A stretch of 64,000 nucleotides of DNA from Sipunculus nudus (Eukaryota > Annelida > Sipuncula > Golfingiida > Sipunculidae), in the NCBI GenBank assembly GCA_026874595.1, contig CM049306.1, forward strand, positions 18,903,019 through 18,967,018, read 5' to 3'. Position numbers and translations under genes: made by a program. This document shows positions 23,501 to 38,500 of the stretch, one piece after another (the first letter of the stretch is position 1; every line of letters begins with the position of its first letter). Below the pieces are notes generated by a model. That model had not been told where the DNA came from. It did not search any database and saw only the letters and a program-made list of their open reading frames with translations.

Positions 23501-26500
23501 ACAGTTGCTTTAAGTAACTTTCAAAGCAAAAGGAGCATTTTTTCTCACATACAACACATTAAATCCTGAACAAAAGGTTAATTTATTCAATTTTTTCTGC
23601 TGCATGTTTTTCTCAGGTTCCCCATATTTACATTTTGGACATTTCCTTATGACCAAGTTTCCTCATACACAGTTCCCGAATGTTTGAATCACCTTCAACC
23701 ATAACTGATTTGATCCAAGGCATAGCTCCGCTGTTTAATAAATACTTACCTTAGGGTCAGTTGGCGTACTGTGAAACAATGGGGACACAGGACGGTTGTA
23801 CTCCTCTGAGGCACTCTGAGCTTCTACTCTGTCTGTCTCTGCTAACAAGTCACTAGGCTTCCCAGTTTGCCGCAGCTCACTGGCAAGACATTTAATGAGG
23901 GCATCCTGCAAGAAAAGAAACAGCAAATAAGGAATAAAGAGGATAATGAAAATGTTTTTCCTGTCACTATCAAGACTGCAACAGATTTTAGCAGCCCTGG
24001 GATAAAAAAGATATATAAAGGCATAAAAAACTACAATACTACCAAAGAGTAAAACATTTTAATACCAGCATGAATGTGGAAAAATAAAAATGCTGATCTT
24101 TGAGTCAATGTAGTCCCAAATTAAACCTGATACCTTTTAACATGGCTAATAAAACAAATAATACGCCAAATATCAGTCAATGGTTTCCTTTGCAATGATA
24201 TTTTATTTCAGGCAATAGAAGCTCAGTGATAATTTAGTAATATGTGTTGCAAGTCAATATTGTTTCAGAAAACTCACCTTTTCTCTACATTTATGAGACA
24301 GTTTAATAACTTTGGCACGTAACGGAGCGACAGATGATTGAGACTTCAATTTTATCTGTACCATTTCATCAAACTGAAAACAAACATACAGATACACTTT
24401 ACTATTTGTACTTCCTACAGATAAATTGAAAATTTTCTCTTCAAGTGTTCATAAACTTCACTCATAAGTCACCAATTAAACTGAACCATAAAAGTTCCTG
24501 AAATCATAATAATCTGATAATACATGCTCTATACAAATTACAAATTATTCTTACATTCAAGGTTTAGGACACATCAAAAACATACACTGTTCCATATTTA
24601 TTGGGCAAACACGTGTAGTGAGCTTTTTTCATTCACCCAGACTGAACATGGGAATTACACAAAGGTTACAAAAATATACTCCAGTTCTAAAAACTTGTGC
24701 ATATGAACAACAGAAATTTTAGTCAATTTTCCATCCATTATACATCTATGAATTTTTTTAAGTGGATCATGGAAAGGGCACTTTTTAGCTACAATACTAA
24801 GACTAAGAGCACAATAAAAGTTGATCTGTCAAAAACAGGAGTACCATTTCTGTAGAAGAGATATTTCCTATGGCTTTACTGTGTATGAATACCTATTCTA
24901 CCCACCTTTGATTGTATGTGGTTATACTCTTTCTCCATCTCCTTATACTTCATGTTCTCTCTCTGACACTGATCAAGATCATGCTGCAGACTTATATTTT
25001 CCTTTGTCAGTTTAGACTCACTTTGGACCTGCATTGAAAAGATGGACTAGTAAGGTCCCACAAGTAAATGAAAGGACAAAGGTCTATACACTCCGCTTAC
25101 ACTGCTAAAAATAAAACAAGTTAAGAATAGAAATACAGATTCAAAATAGATTTAACTTTAACTTTAAGGTGAATGCATTATTGAAATCTGGTGAGAAACT
25201 GTATAGCTAAATATTTATAGTGACACAAATGTTAATGGACAGATGCTGCCCATAAAATTATATCACCTGTCTTAAATGCGTGTACAAAAATTGAATAAAA
25301 TGATAAAATATACAGATTTGTTGAAACTGACCTTCTTATTTAGTGTTTCCTGGGTGTGTTCCTGCCTGGACTGGAGATCTTGATGCTCCAGTTCCAGTCT
25401 ATCCATGTCCTTCAGCTGACCTTGTAGCTTGAGGATGATTGTCTCCAATGATTTCTTATCCTCCACATCACTCTCTAATGCCTGGTGGTTGTTTGACAGA
25501 TCTGCATGCTGGTTGGTGTAAATTACCATGGATTAATAATACACCTGGTCAGGTGGTGCAGGTTTTACACAGTGCAACATAACAATAGGGTTCTACAGGT
25601 ATTTAAAGGTGTGTTGCTCCCGAGTGGACACTACTGGACACTACTAGATTTAAGCATTTCCCGTGTATGCCATACTTGTTAAGAACTTGAGAATATAATG
25701 GAGTAATACCTGTTGTTTAAGCATGGCATACTGCTTCTGCAGTTCCTGGTATTTGTTGTTAATATCTGTCAGTTCATCAATGGTCTGCTGACATGACTTC
25801 AACATCTCCTCAACGCGCTGCTTCTCCTCCTTGAGTCGCTGACAGTTCTCCTGGCAATGTCTCAACTCAGAAGTCAAGTGGTCAGACTCATTAACCTGGG
25901 AAACACAACCATTCTTTAAAAATAAAAGCCCTGCAGCCTATTTCAATGCTGAAATATGTTTATTGATCAACTACACAAATCACAACTGTAGATTACATGT
26001 ACATAAATAAAGAGATCTATTAACTTAAGTCACAGGTTCCTTGCATCTCATGAATAGGAAACTCTATGATTTTCCCTGAGGATACATCTAAATTTCAGGA
26101 TATATATTACTTCAACCTTTTACCACATTAAACTGCCACCACAGCAAATCTTCTAGAAGACATATTTGCCCGGTCAAAAATAAGATTGCATGTGCTATGA
26201 CTACCGTAAAATCTCCACTTAAAACCACGGTTTAATCAAGAAATTCAAAATCTTGAAATCAGGTTGATTTCCTGAAAGCACTGTGCGGTTTATACTAGAA
26301 GGGTTTCCTGAATATCTTCCTGACAGACATCGTTTTTGAACCGGCGCGTGGGCGATAATATTGCAACTTTCGAAGGCTGTTCTTAGCATGCATGGGAGCC
26401 GTGTGTAAATATATTATTTACGATTATTTGTTAATTATAAATTAAATATTGCTGATTAGTTTTCGTGTGATATATAACTTGTTATAAAATCTTGGTAATT

Positions 26501-29500
26501 GTCACCAAATAATACGTTTACAACAACCCTGCTGTTAAACACAGCGGTCCACTTCGTTGGGCATGGTCAAGCAAAATTGAAATAAAAGCCTACTTTAAAC
26601 CCATTTGCGACATTATTTAGCAATGATTATTTGTTTAAAACGTAAAATGAATAAAAAGCTGACATCGTAAAGAGTCGCACAATGGCAGACGATCTTTTAA
26701 AAATCAAGTTTGAGTGCCGCCATGTGCTGAAACACCCCGGTATTCTGCTAAGAATATTTTGAACGGCTGTACGCGGTGGGTGGTAAATAGAACAGCCACC
26801 TATTTCGTCCCAGCGTGCCTTGCGCGAACACTGCCTTGACAAAATGGCTCTCCACACGGAAACTTTCTTCAGGAAAAAAACTTGGTAACCCGGACTGGCC
26901 ACTTTAATTTTACCTTAAAATCACTCGTTTTCAAGCGTCATGTTTCCTATACGTGCGTATCTCGAAAAGGTAACTTCAGTTACTTTGATATTTAGTTAAG
27001 TTGACCAGCGATGTTTTCAAACGCACCAGCAAATTGTGACATGGAGCGATGTCAACGACGAAGATAATACCGAAGTAACCGGTATGAAAATGATTTGAAT
27101 CTTCCGAGTAATGCCAGAAAATGGAATTTTCATAAAAAATTAAGATTTAAAAATATTACTTTTAGAATTAAAAAATACAGTGACTTGAAATGGATCAGCA
27201 GAATATTGTTTCCAAAATATAATGACAAATCAGTAGCAAACAAGAATACGGCACGGAATATGAAATCTGTATAAAAAGGCAGAGGTTCACCGGCCCTTAC
27301 GTCTTCCCAAACTTCATACTTGAGTGACCCTGCAAAAAAGTGTTATGATGTGTTTAAAAAAAATGCCCAATTAATTTTTAAAGTGGACAGGAATGGCCGA
27401 GTCGCAACCTACGCGTGTTCATTTCTAGATGATTGCTTGATTGTGTCTTTTTTCAAATCATTCCGTAGCGAAAGTTGGTGCGGTTTTAAAGGGGGGTTCT
27501 TAGTATTTGAGCCCCTCGCGGTGTCTCGCCTGGAATTTCGGCAAAGTCCGGGTGCGGTTTTAATCGGAAGTGCGGTTTTAAGTGGAGATTTAGGGTAGCG
27601 TGCTGAATCAGTTAAAATGCATGAGAGAAGCAAATCCTATGCAGAAAGCAGTGCCAGACTTACCTTAGCTGCCAGCTCCCTGTCTTTTCTCTCAAGTTGT
27701 ATTTTTTGGACCAAGGCATTTCCTTCCATGTCTTTCAAGGCTTGGTCTAAGTTTTCTGCAGCTTTGGATGATTTCTGAATGCATACACAGAAGCACACCA
27801 TGCTAATCATTCTATTTGAATCATCAGTAATTGTTTAGAATTAAAATTCATTCATTTATTTCAATCAATCATTCAATTTCAATTTTTATCAATTATCCTT
27901 GATTTCAGGTCTGAATTTTTTAATTCAATCTGGAATCAACTGTTATTAAGGTAAATTCTTACTGATGTGCATGTTTTCATTAAGAATCAAAGTCAAATCA
28001 AACATGATCATTCCTAATGCAATGGGAAGATTGAAATTTGAGTTAGGATGATGCAGTCTTCATCTGATAATCAGAGCTGGGTACTGAATTAGGATAAGCT
28101 AAGCCGTTTCCATTTCAACATTAATATAACAAATATGATTTTGAAAGTATTACAAGTACGATGGCTCACCTCTGTCTGGTCAGCTTTTGTTTGGAGGGAG
28201 CTAATTTGAGCTTTGCAGTGGGTTGTCTCTACTAGCAGATCTGCTACCTTCGCTTCAAGTTCCTGTGCTCTGGCCTTCTCATTCTCAAGCTGTAAATATA
28301 AGACAAAATAAAAACATAATATATAAACAAATGTATGACAGTCTCCTCATCTGATTACTATTCAAGATCTACTACAGGAGAACATAATATAAAAATATGT
28401 ATATGTTTTAAAATGCAAATTCTTCTGGACTTAATTATGTTCCTTCAAATACTATAACTACAGGTATACCAAACATGTTTTATAAAAATTTGTAACAAGT
28501 GAATACATATTAAAATGTAATGAAATACATATATGTCACTTTCAGGGGTATATAATGTTAAATTGGGCATATATGTGTAGACTTAAAACATATTCATAAA
28601 TGGTTTAGTGATGTGAAATTATCTTGTTAAGATGTTTTGTTAGTTTTACTATTTTTGCAATACTGACAGGTAAAACTTACCTGGCCACTCAGAACTTTAG
28701 CATCACCCATGTCCAGCATTTGTTTGGTCATTTCTTGTTCTCTGTTCTTCGCCTTAGTCAGTTCCTGTTCTTTCTCCTGTCATGAAAAAAGCTTTTCAAA
28801 TTACAAGGTGTTTGATATTACAAAACTTACAAATCAACAAGTAACCCATGGGTCACGACGCTCAGCTGACTGGGAAGAGATTGGCAAAAGGAAATTTTAT
28901 CATCTGAATGGTAGTATATACCCATTCAACTGAAGCATCAAACAGATTAACCAACAGGCCAAGATTGTGTCTGCAATTATATATTTCAAAAATAGAGAAA
29001 AAATGTGTAAATTAAAAAAAATACAGGTGGCTCCACCAGTCTGCAGAAAATAATAAAAACACTTAATGGTCAATATACATGCAAAGAATCATGGTAATCT
29101 CTGAATTAGTTGTTCAGATACTTCAACTTTTGTATCAAATTTTCCATTATTCTGAGGGATACTTCAGAGTCCTATAGCCTGAAGGATATGGGAAACAGAG
29201 ACCTAATTTCAGGTTTCCACAGACACTTATCATGGGCCTCCTTGCATGACAAGAATGAAGATTCTATCTCCAGTTGTTACTATTTGTACCCTGTTGACAG
29301 ATAACCACATCTTAAAAGGTCTCAAAAATAGAGAAAAAATTCGTAAAAATTTAAAAAAATAGAGGTGGCGCACCCAGTCTGCAGAAACTGATGGAACACC
29401 TCATGATCAATATGTATGCAAAAAATCATGACCATCAGTGTTGTAGTTATTGAGATACTGCAGTTTTTGTATCACATTTTTCATTATTCTGGGGGATATT

Positions 29501-32500
29501 TTGGAGCCATACAGCTTAAAGGATATGGGTAACAGAGACCTAATTTCAGGTTTCCATGGAGACTTTTCATGGGTCTCCCTGTGTGTCAAGAATGAAGATT
29601 CTATAGGTCTAGTTGTTATGATTTGTGCCCTGTTAACAGATGTTCATATCTTTAAAGGTCTCAAAAATAGAGAAAAAAAATTCGTAAAAAACCTGAACAA
29701 ATACAGGTGGTGCCACCAGTCTGCAGAAACTGATGAAACACTCCATGATCAATATCCATGCAAACAATTATGGTGATCTCTGCATTAGTTGTTCAGATAC
29801 TTCAGCTTTTGTATCAAATTTTCCATTATTCTGAGCTGTATTGGAGTGCCATAGCTCAAAGGATATGGGTAACACAAGACCTAATTTCTGGTTTCCATGG
29901 AGACTTTTCATAGGTCTCTCACTGTGTCAAGAATGAAGATTCTAGGTCCAGTCTTTACGATTTGTGCCCTGTTTACAGATGTTCATATCTTTAAAGGTCT
30001 CAAAAATAGAGAAAACAATTCGTAAAGAATCGAAAAATACAGGTGGCCCCACTAGTCTGCAGAAACTGATGAAACATCTCATGATCAATATGTATGCCAA
30101 AAATCATGACCATCAGTGATCTAGTTAATGAGATATTGAAGTTTTTTGTATGAAATTTTTTACTATTCTGGGGGGTACTTTGGGGCTCCATAGCTCGAAG
30201 GATATGGGTAACAGAGACCTAATTTCTGGTTTCCATGGACTGAGACTTTTCATAGGTCTCTCAGTGTGTAAAGAATGAAGATTCTAGGTCCAGTCTTTAC
30301 GATTTGTGCCTTATTAACAGATGTTCACATTTTTAAAGGTCTCAAAAATAGAGAAAAAAATTCGTTAAAAATCGAAAAATACAGGTGGCGCCACCAGTCT
30401 GCAGGAACTAATGGAACATCTCATGATTAATATGTATGCCAAAAATCATGACCATCAGTGATGTAGTTAATGAGATATTGAATTTTTTGTATGAAATTTT
30501 TTACTATTCTGGGGGTACTTTGGGGCCCCAGAGCTCGAAGAATATGGGTAACAGAGACCTCATTTCTGGTTTCCAAGGTGATTTTTCATGGACCTCTCAG
30601 AATGTAAAGTTACAAGTCCAGCGGTTACGATTTGTGCCAGGTTAACGGTCAGACGTACAGACAGACAGACGGACGATGGACAAAGGGTGATCGCTATAGC
30701 TCAGAGGACTTACAGTCAGCTGAGGTAAAAACTGTATTTGTTAAGATAGAAATATCATAGACATAAAATGTATATTTATTTATTATAAACATTACTTGTA
30801 ATCATGAAAGTGTCAAACATTATACACATAATATGTATGACATACATGACAATCCATCTGTAAAAATGCAACAAAGAACTCAGAATCATCTAAAGCAGTA
30901 TTTGCATTTGTAATTCCTCTTAAGCATGTACAATTTTGCATAATTTTCAAACTGGATCCATGAAAATCAATTTTATGATAAACTGAATTGATAAAATAGA
31001 CCCAACTTAAACAAACAAGAAATTATTACCTTAATGAGGTCCTTCAACCTGTTGATCTCTGCGATACAAGCAGTGTGGTCCCCTACTGATACTGCTGTAT
31101 GTTTTGGTGATTTTTCAAGGTTCGAGTACAGTACAGGTAGGCTACTATCTGGTTTGTCGTCATGGTTATCCATGGTCTCCATGGTTTCCTCAGTAACTGT
31201 GGGAGGCGGTTCAGACATTGGGAGTGGTGGTGGAGCAGATGAACCCTCGCTGCTGAAGCTCAGTAGAGATGTAGAGCTGAGCGGACGAATAGGTTTATGT
31301 GAACCCCCAGTGCTGGAATCTGACTGGCTGCCATCCGTGTCTTCCGAGAAATTCACAGCCAAGGCCAATCCTGCATTACTCTTATCTCCTGAAAATCAAT
31401 GCCACTTGTTAAAGATGTTTTAACCATAACATGAAAGAATTTTACATTTTACAATATAAAGCAGAATCAGACATTCAGCAATTTTTTTATGTGACCTACC
31501 AATGCTGACTTTACAGAATGAACAAAACTTATACAGTTAAAAACCTGCGAATTACGGACACTGATGGGACTGGACATTTAGTGCCCTTAGTAGGGAGGTT
31601 ATAGATTTTGGGGCCTACTTTCAAGGGACTACCCTTAAGGGGCCGTAACTAGGTGGCCTTAGTATAGAGGTGTCATTAAGGAGAGGTTTCAATGTACTAT
31701 ATAAACATACTTGTTGATATGGTTCAATATCATAACTGATGTTTTAAATATGCTAAACAGTCTTAAACTTTAGAACCATCCTATCCAAGGGACTATAACA
31801 GTTAATTTATGGGGGACTATAACATTTAATTTATTAAAAAAATTAAATATCAATCAATATTTGGAAGAGACGTGTGTAGCCTTGATTTAGCTGATGAATC
31901 CTACTTTTTTCTTAAAAAAAAATACAGTATAAAAATAATCTTTATCATTACATTTTAAAACATTGCCAGCCATTGAGTATAAAATCTTCCAATTTAATAA
32001 ACAAAAGTTCCAAAGAAATGAACTGACCTTCTATTTCTTTCCAGTACACATCACTGAGGACTGAACCCAGCCTGTCAGCTGGTTTACCCTCGATCTGAGC
32101 CCAGTAATCCTCCTCTGTTAACAGGCAGGCAATGTCACCAGAGGGCAGCAGTGTCACCAGACTGTCAATCATCTGAGAGTGTTCAGCCTCTGTGTGAGTA
32201 GCTGTGTCTGTCTTATTCTGTGTTCCCTGTGCAATGACAGAAAATGCCAGCTCAGATCATTCACTTTTGGGAAAACTACTTCAGCAGCCGTAACATATCA
32301 TACATTATTTATATATACTGAGCTCTGCTATTTTATATCACTAAATGTTACACTTAAAAAAATTTAAGAATTCAAATAAAATTCAATTTTAAGAACCATT
32401 TCACTTTCAACTTTGATTTATTACATACTCTGAAAATAGGATGGAACGCTTTAACTTATACCAAGGTTATAACAAAAATACTTAATAAATGTGACTTCAA

Positions 32501-35500
32501 GTATGATGAATGCAGTTCACATTTATCAAAACAAAACTAATAAAGTTTTAATAAAATAATTTCAATTAATATAGTATAATTTTTAAATGCAATTTGAAAC
32601 CAACAAGCGTGCATGCAAGATAAACATTAAACAACATAATGTGCATACACCCTGGATGGGGAAGAGAAAGTTACAGCTAGTTAAAAGAGAAAGTGGGGAG
32701 GTGGAAGCAAAGAAACTGATATCATAAAAGTGATAAAAGATTAAGAGCTCACACAAATTATTCTATCGCTTTGGAAATATATGAAATATAACAGACAATA
32801 CTGCTAGACTAAGCAGTGTTCAGCCAAAGCATGAAAACTGAAAATTTCTCAATATTTCATACCCAACACAGCATACCTTCCTTTTCGGAACTATCTTAAG
32901 TTCCTCTACCCCAGACTCGTCATCCATGTCTTCACCTGGGGTGTTAGTAACGAAATTGACTCGATGTGCAGAGTGCTAAAAGGAAATTCTAGGTGTAAGC
33001 TGTGCACAAACAATCCTGTGAAGAAGTCAGTAGAAAAGTAATGTGTGGTGGTGTTAGTGAAGCAAATGAATAAAACACATTTTGTTGTCATGATTCCAAA
33101 GACAAGAATGCTTGGATTAGTGGGATAGTGCTCTAATGGTGTCATTTAACAGCAAAGCAGAACATGCACGTATTATATGATCCTTTGGAAATGACTCTTG
33201 TACTGGGTTAAGACAAGGTGTTTTTAAGCAAATAAAATATTGAATAAATTGTTTTTTTATTGAATAAAGAAAAGTTCTTAAACAGTAAAGCCCCACCTGT
33301 AAACCACCCCCATCATAAGACCACCCACTGTGATGACCATCCAACTTTGGTGACCACTACTTTGGTTATAAGTATTCAGTTACTTGTCATAATGCCTCAA
33401 TCTACCACCCTAATTTTATGACCACTATTTTGTGGTCTTAAATGTGCTCATACAACTACCAAGAGGGGCTTGACTGTCAATTAGTTTGCATAAATGAGGT
33501 GACATAGGAATATGCTGGGTGAGGATGGGATATGAGCATGGAATTCTCAACACAGCAGGTATTAAGGGTTAATAGTAGATGATGATATCAGATGAAGGTA
33601 GCCCCTACCTGTGTAGATGATGCTGCTGCTTCATCTTCAGGTGGAAGGTGTGACACAAGGTCATCCAGTACAGTCTTCCTGTCTCCGTGATGATAGGCCC
33701 GAGCTGTCTCTGACCCGGGCTTGATTTTCAGGTGTGGCAGGATCACATCCTCATGAACTTCCTCTGTACTGACTCGCATGGTGGCGCTACCTGAAGGGGA
33801 TTCTGAAGTTTTCTTTAGCAGGGCTCTCAGGAAAACGTGGTAAGCATCCGGATGCTCTGTCCCGAGACGTTTCAGGGCAGCCTGGAACTCTGGAGTAATA
33901 ATGTTCAATAATCAATCGCCAGTGTCATCCCCAATTACCTATACTTAGATTTTTATTTGGATAATATTTTTAACAGTAAAAATGTTCAAGTGTAGAAACC
34001 CATTCACATTAATTTAATTATATTTTCAGATTTAATTGTGATTTTTATTCTTCATGGATACAATTATACAAGCATACTTCTAATAGAGGGCAAAAGGGTA
34101 AACGTATGCATGTTGCTTATACAAAATGTTCAAGCTGTTAAAAAAATAAATCATATAATTAAGTCTTATCACCTGGGAGAGTGGTGAAAGAGGGATTGCA
34201 TCAGTTGACAGACTCTGACTGAGGATTCATCAGAGAGCCTTAAACTATAAACATGTTGGTAGAATGTCATACCTCTGTATGTAAAACCATGTCATATCAA
34301 ACAAAATCCTGTGAATTTTATATATTTTAATTAAATTTCCTAGACAGACTTGGATTGAGGTGGCATCTATGATCTATCTATACCACAGTAATGCAACAAC
34401 AACCAAGTCATAACAAATGCAATTGAGATCATACTTTAGAAACACACCACATAATCAAAGAGTAGACATAATAGAAAGTATGACTTCAATCTAATCATAT
34501 GACTCAACTTATACAGGTGAACAATTTGAAATAACAAATGAACTGGTGACTTTAGTGCAGACAGTACACAGAATAAGCAGTTACCACTAAAAAGTATTCA
34601 GCTATTGCCATAGACCAGCATAATTTGATAAAAAAAACTAAAATATGGGTAGTCGACAAGTGACTACATATATCCACCAAAATCAAAGTAGGACGGGTGA
34701 AGTGAGGCATGGATTGAGTGGCAAGGGGAAATTTTTTTGAGTTAGATGTGTTACATATTAGCATGGATGTGAGAAACTATCCAAGATGTATACACATGCA
34801 AAATTTCAGGTGGAAAAGTCAAACCACAGCCGAGACATGAGTGTTTTTATCCCACAGCAGACAAACACATGGACTCTGTCCAAAAAATGGTTGCAGGTGG
34901 CGCCACCAGTTTCTTGTATGATACAGAGCAATGTGAGATCCAAACACATGCATCACTTAAGGTAGGTACGTCAAACCAGTCTGGTGAAATTAGCATGGAT
35001 CTCTGCAGCATGAACGTGAATGTAGGTGGCGCCACCTGTCATAAAATCAAGAAAGCTATCCAGGATGTATATCCATGCCAAATATCAGGTGATTAAGTCA
35101 AACCACTGCTGAGATAGGAGTGATTTTAACCAAAGCCCAACAAACTGATGGACGCTGTGCAAAATGGTTGCAGGTGGCGCCACCAGTTTCTTGTATGATA
35201 AAGAGCTATGCGAGATCTAAACACATGCAAATTTTCAGGAAGATACGTCAAACTAGTCCGAGGATATAAGCATGGATGTCTGCTGCGTGAACATGAAAGT
35301 AGGTGGCCCCACCTGTCAAAATCAAGAAAGCTATCCAGGATGTATACACATGCTAAATTTCAGGTGAATAATTCAAACCACACCCGAGATATGAGTGATT
35401 TTAACCCAAGGCAGAAGAACAGATGGACTCTGTGAAAAAATGGCTGCAGTTGGCGCCATCATTTTTGTGTATGTTATTTAGCTGTCCAAGGGGTACATTT

Positions 35501-38500
35501 GTGAAATTTTTTTTCCTGATTGGTCAAAAGAGTCTGAAGATATGTGGTTTTATGTGTCAAAACAGATGCACAGATGGACACACTGAAGAGGGGAAAGGTC
35601 AGAGGTCAACGCTGAATGATAAGACACCAGTTCACATGTGACCCACTAATTAGTGTAAGTTTCGGCAAAATCGTTCCAGTAGTCTCAGAGGAGTTCTCTG
35701 GAAACGAATACAGCGGCGGAACCCAGTCAAAAACATAGTAGGCTCCTTTTTTTTATAATTTTTCAAACAATCCATGAATGTTGTGTGATTTCTACATCTT
35801 AAACAAATCTGTGAGTAATGTGATATTGACAAGAAATGTACCTGTATCTTCCACTGAAAAAGGACAAAATAGGTAAGGAATTAATTATATTTATATTTTA
35901 TAAATTCCAGAAATACACAGTGTACAATGATTGAAATATGTCCAATGTCTTGAAATCAGTTATCCATTAGCAACTAAAGGGTATTGCAGGCCTTTCAAAT
36001 ATTGACTTTACTAAATATATAAGCAGAAAATGTGCCTCAAATTTCTCCCATAACCTTGTTTATTTGTTATGGTCAAATATGACTATATTAAAAGTTCAAG
36101 AAACAACAGATATGTATTGTGATTCTTTATAAAATATTCCTAATCTTGCCAAATCCTGATGAAAAGAGACTTTCTCATAATGGTAATCCATCATATCAAT
36201 CACTATTTGATGATTATCTACTAATTAGTAAATTACCTTTTGTTCCCCCTCTGATGGTAATGATATCAGTCAGACAGCACTGGACACCCTTGTTGTATGA
36301 CAGGCCTGACAGTCCGTGTACTCTCACACTGATGTTGCCGTTCTGAAAAATTATAAAAGTCAATTATTGGTTAATTTACAATTTTACAGATTACAAAATA
36401 ATTTACCAATTTTATATTAAAAAAACAGAAAATAAGAAATTCTGTACAAAAATTAATAAACTATAGACAGAGGTTATTAAAATAAATGAAACACCTCTTA
36501 CCTTTCCCTAACTGGTTCTTTGCAACAGAAGCAAAATTATACCCTGCTTTCAATGTATGATATTGACACTGCACTAGAAAAGGTTGTTCATTTCATATCT
36601 CATGCTGGGCAGTGAGCAGGGTGGATGTGATTCCTGTTTATTAAACCCTATTGGTTATGATTTCTTAATGAGGCTCTTGTCACAGCATGGTACTTGTCAA
36701 ATTATCCCACTAATTAATCATCCCATCCTTGGCAAGTTGAGACATGGCCACTAATAAGCTCTCCAGGTGGAATACTCATCAGCCACATGGTGCCAAATAC
36801 TCCAGGTTCTAAAGGCATGATGACTGCCAAACTGAGCAAAAGTGGTATTAGACTAGTTGATGTAGTATGCCCTTGTGATGCTACATCAGACCACTGGTTG
36901 TAAACATGAGACACAGTGTAATACATGTTAACAGTATTACTGACTCCATGCCACAGATGGCCATCAATAAAAGAAAGATATAATTGAAACACCTGGTAGG
37001 TGAATCAATACCTGAGAGCACCTGGCATCAGCCAATCACTTGCAGCTAATACAGTCTTCATGCATATGTAATATATGCATATCAATAATTTATGCCATTT
37101 CAGCCCAGAACAGTTTTGGTGTAGCAGCCAAGAGAGTCAGGGGAGTTATATCAGAGGTTTTATTATTGTGAATTACCATATAAAACAAATGCTTAAAGGT
37201 GAACCAAATGTCCACCCATGATGGCTAATCTATACTCTATTTCAGGGCTTCTTAATTCTTAATGATACATTGTTCAAACTATTGAACCATCTTCTGGCCT
37301 TCTTAATTATAACAATACATTATGTATTATACAACTGAAGATGATTCTGCATGATTCAAACCACATTCACGAAAGCAAATATAAATGCCTTCTGGAGCTA
37401 TCAGTCTTATTTACAGAAAGCAAGGTTAACGTTTTTTCCTGATCTCAGGCCAACGAAAGAAGGATTTAGCATTTGCGACAAGAAACTATAGGTTACACTA
37501 TTTAAATAGTTTTTAATAATACAAATAACAATCTACCTCTGCTCTAACCCATACTATTTAAGACCAATGTTCTGTCCACTCAAAATTTTGAAAAAACATG
37601 TGCTGACATCTATTGGTACACTACAGCACTACTGAAAATTGATATTCTTCATTAATTATTCAAGACCTCTGATACTGAGTACTAGGAAAATGGGGTTGCC
37701 AGGAAGCACCATCTGTCAGGGACTATGTTTCTATTTATATCACTTCATGATGACTAGCTCACAAACATTAGATGAGATAAATGAATAACAAAGAAATATG
37801 ACAAGTATAAGAGAATACCTGACAATTTATCTTTTCAAGTACAATACCATTGCCTTGGATAAAACCCTGGATAACCTGCCATACAGCTCTAATAAATATC
37901 TTGACTGGTAGAGCTATTACAGTTACACAGCACCACTGATGCATTTCCACTATCAAATGCTCTGTATTGTTTATATACCCTGACAAATGAGTATTTGCTC
38001 TTTCTTTCTTACCAAGCACATCTCAATCTTATCTCCTTATCTCTCTTATTACCTTATTTTGAGAAGCATGATGCCAATTTTCTACAATTGCTTAGTACCT
38101 CCTGTACACAATATTACAAATTCTTACTTACAACATCGTTTTTTACTAACAGCATTATATTACTTATAGTTACATATTATAATATAGTATGTGATCCTCC
38201 TTTCCAAAAGCAAGATATGACTCACCTGTATCTCTCCATGCAACTTCTTCAACTGGCCTTTAACTTCATCGTTGTTCTCTTTCAAGATCTCATAAGCCTG
38301 GCAGAAATCACAAGTTCATAATAAAGTCTCAAATACCACAAAATATTGTAATATTAAACACAATTAATGCCTCTGGAATTAATTCACAGTCGAATTAGTG
38401 ATGATTTATTCAACTGAAATGTGTAAAAGTAAAGTCAAAATATCTGCTACAAGAGCGAAAGGGCATTTATTAATAAAATCAAAACAGAGAACAGAAGTAG

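Larger units (their letters stand above)
22491..25331. other. Introns between exons 23 and 28, no recognised features
   Basis: Introns of about 300-530 bp at 22491-22886, 23329-23749, 23906-24277, 24374-24905 and 25029-25331 (exons between are listed separately). AT-rich, with no repeats or ORFs I can support. Confidence 0.4.
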
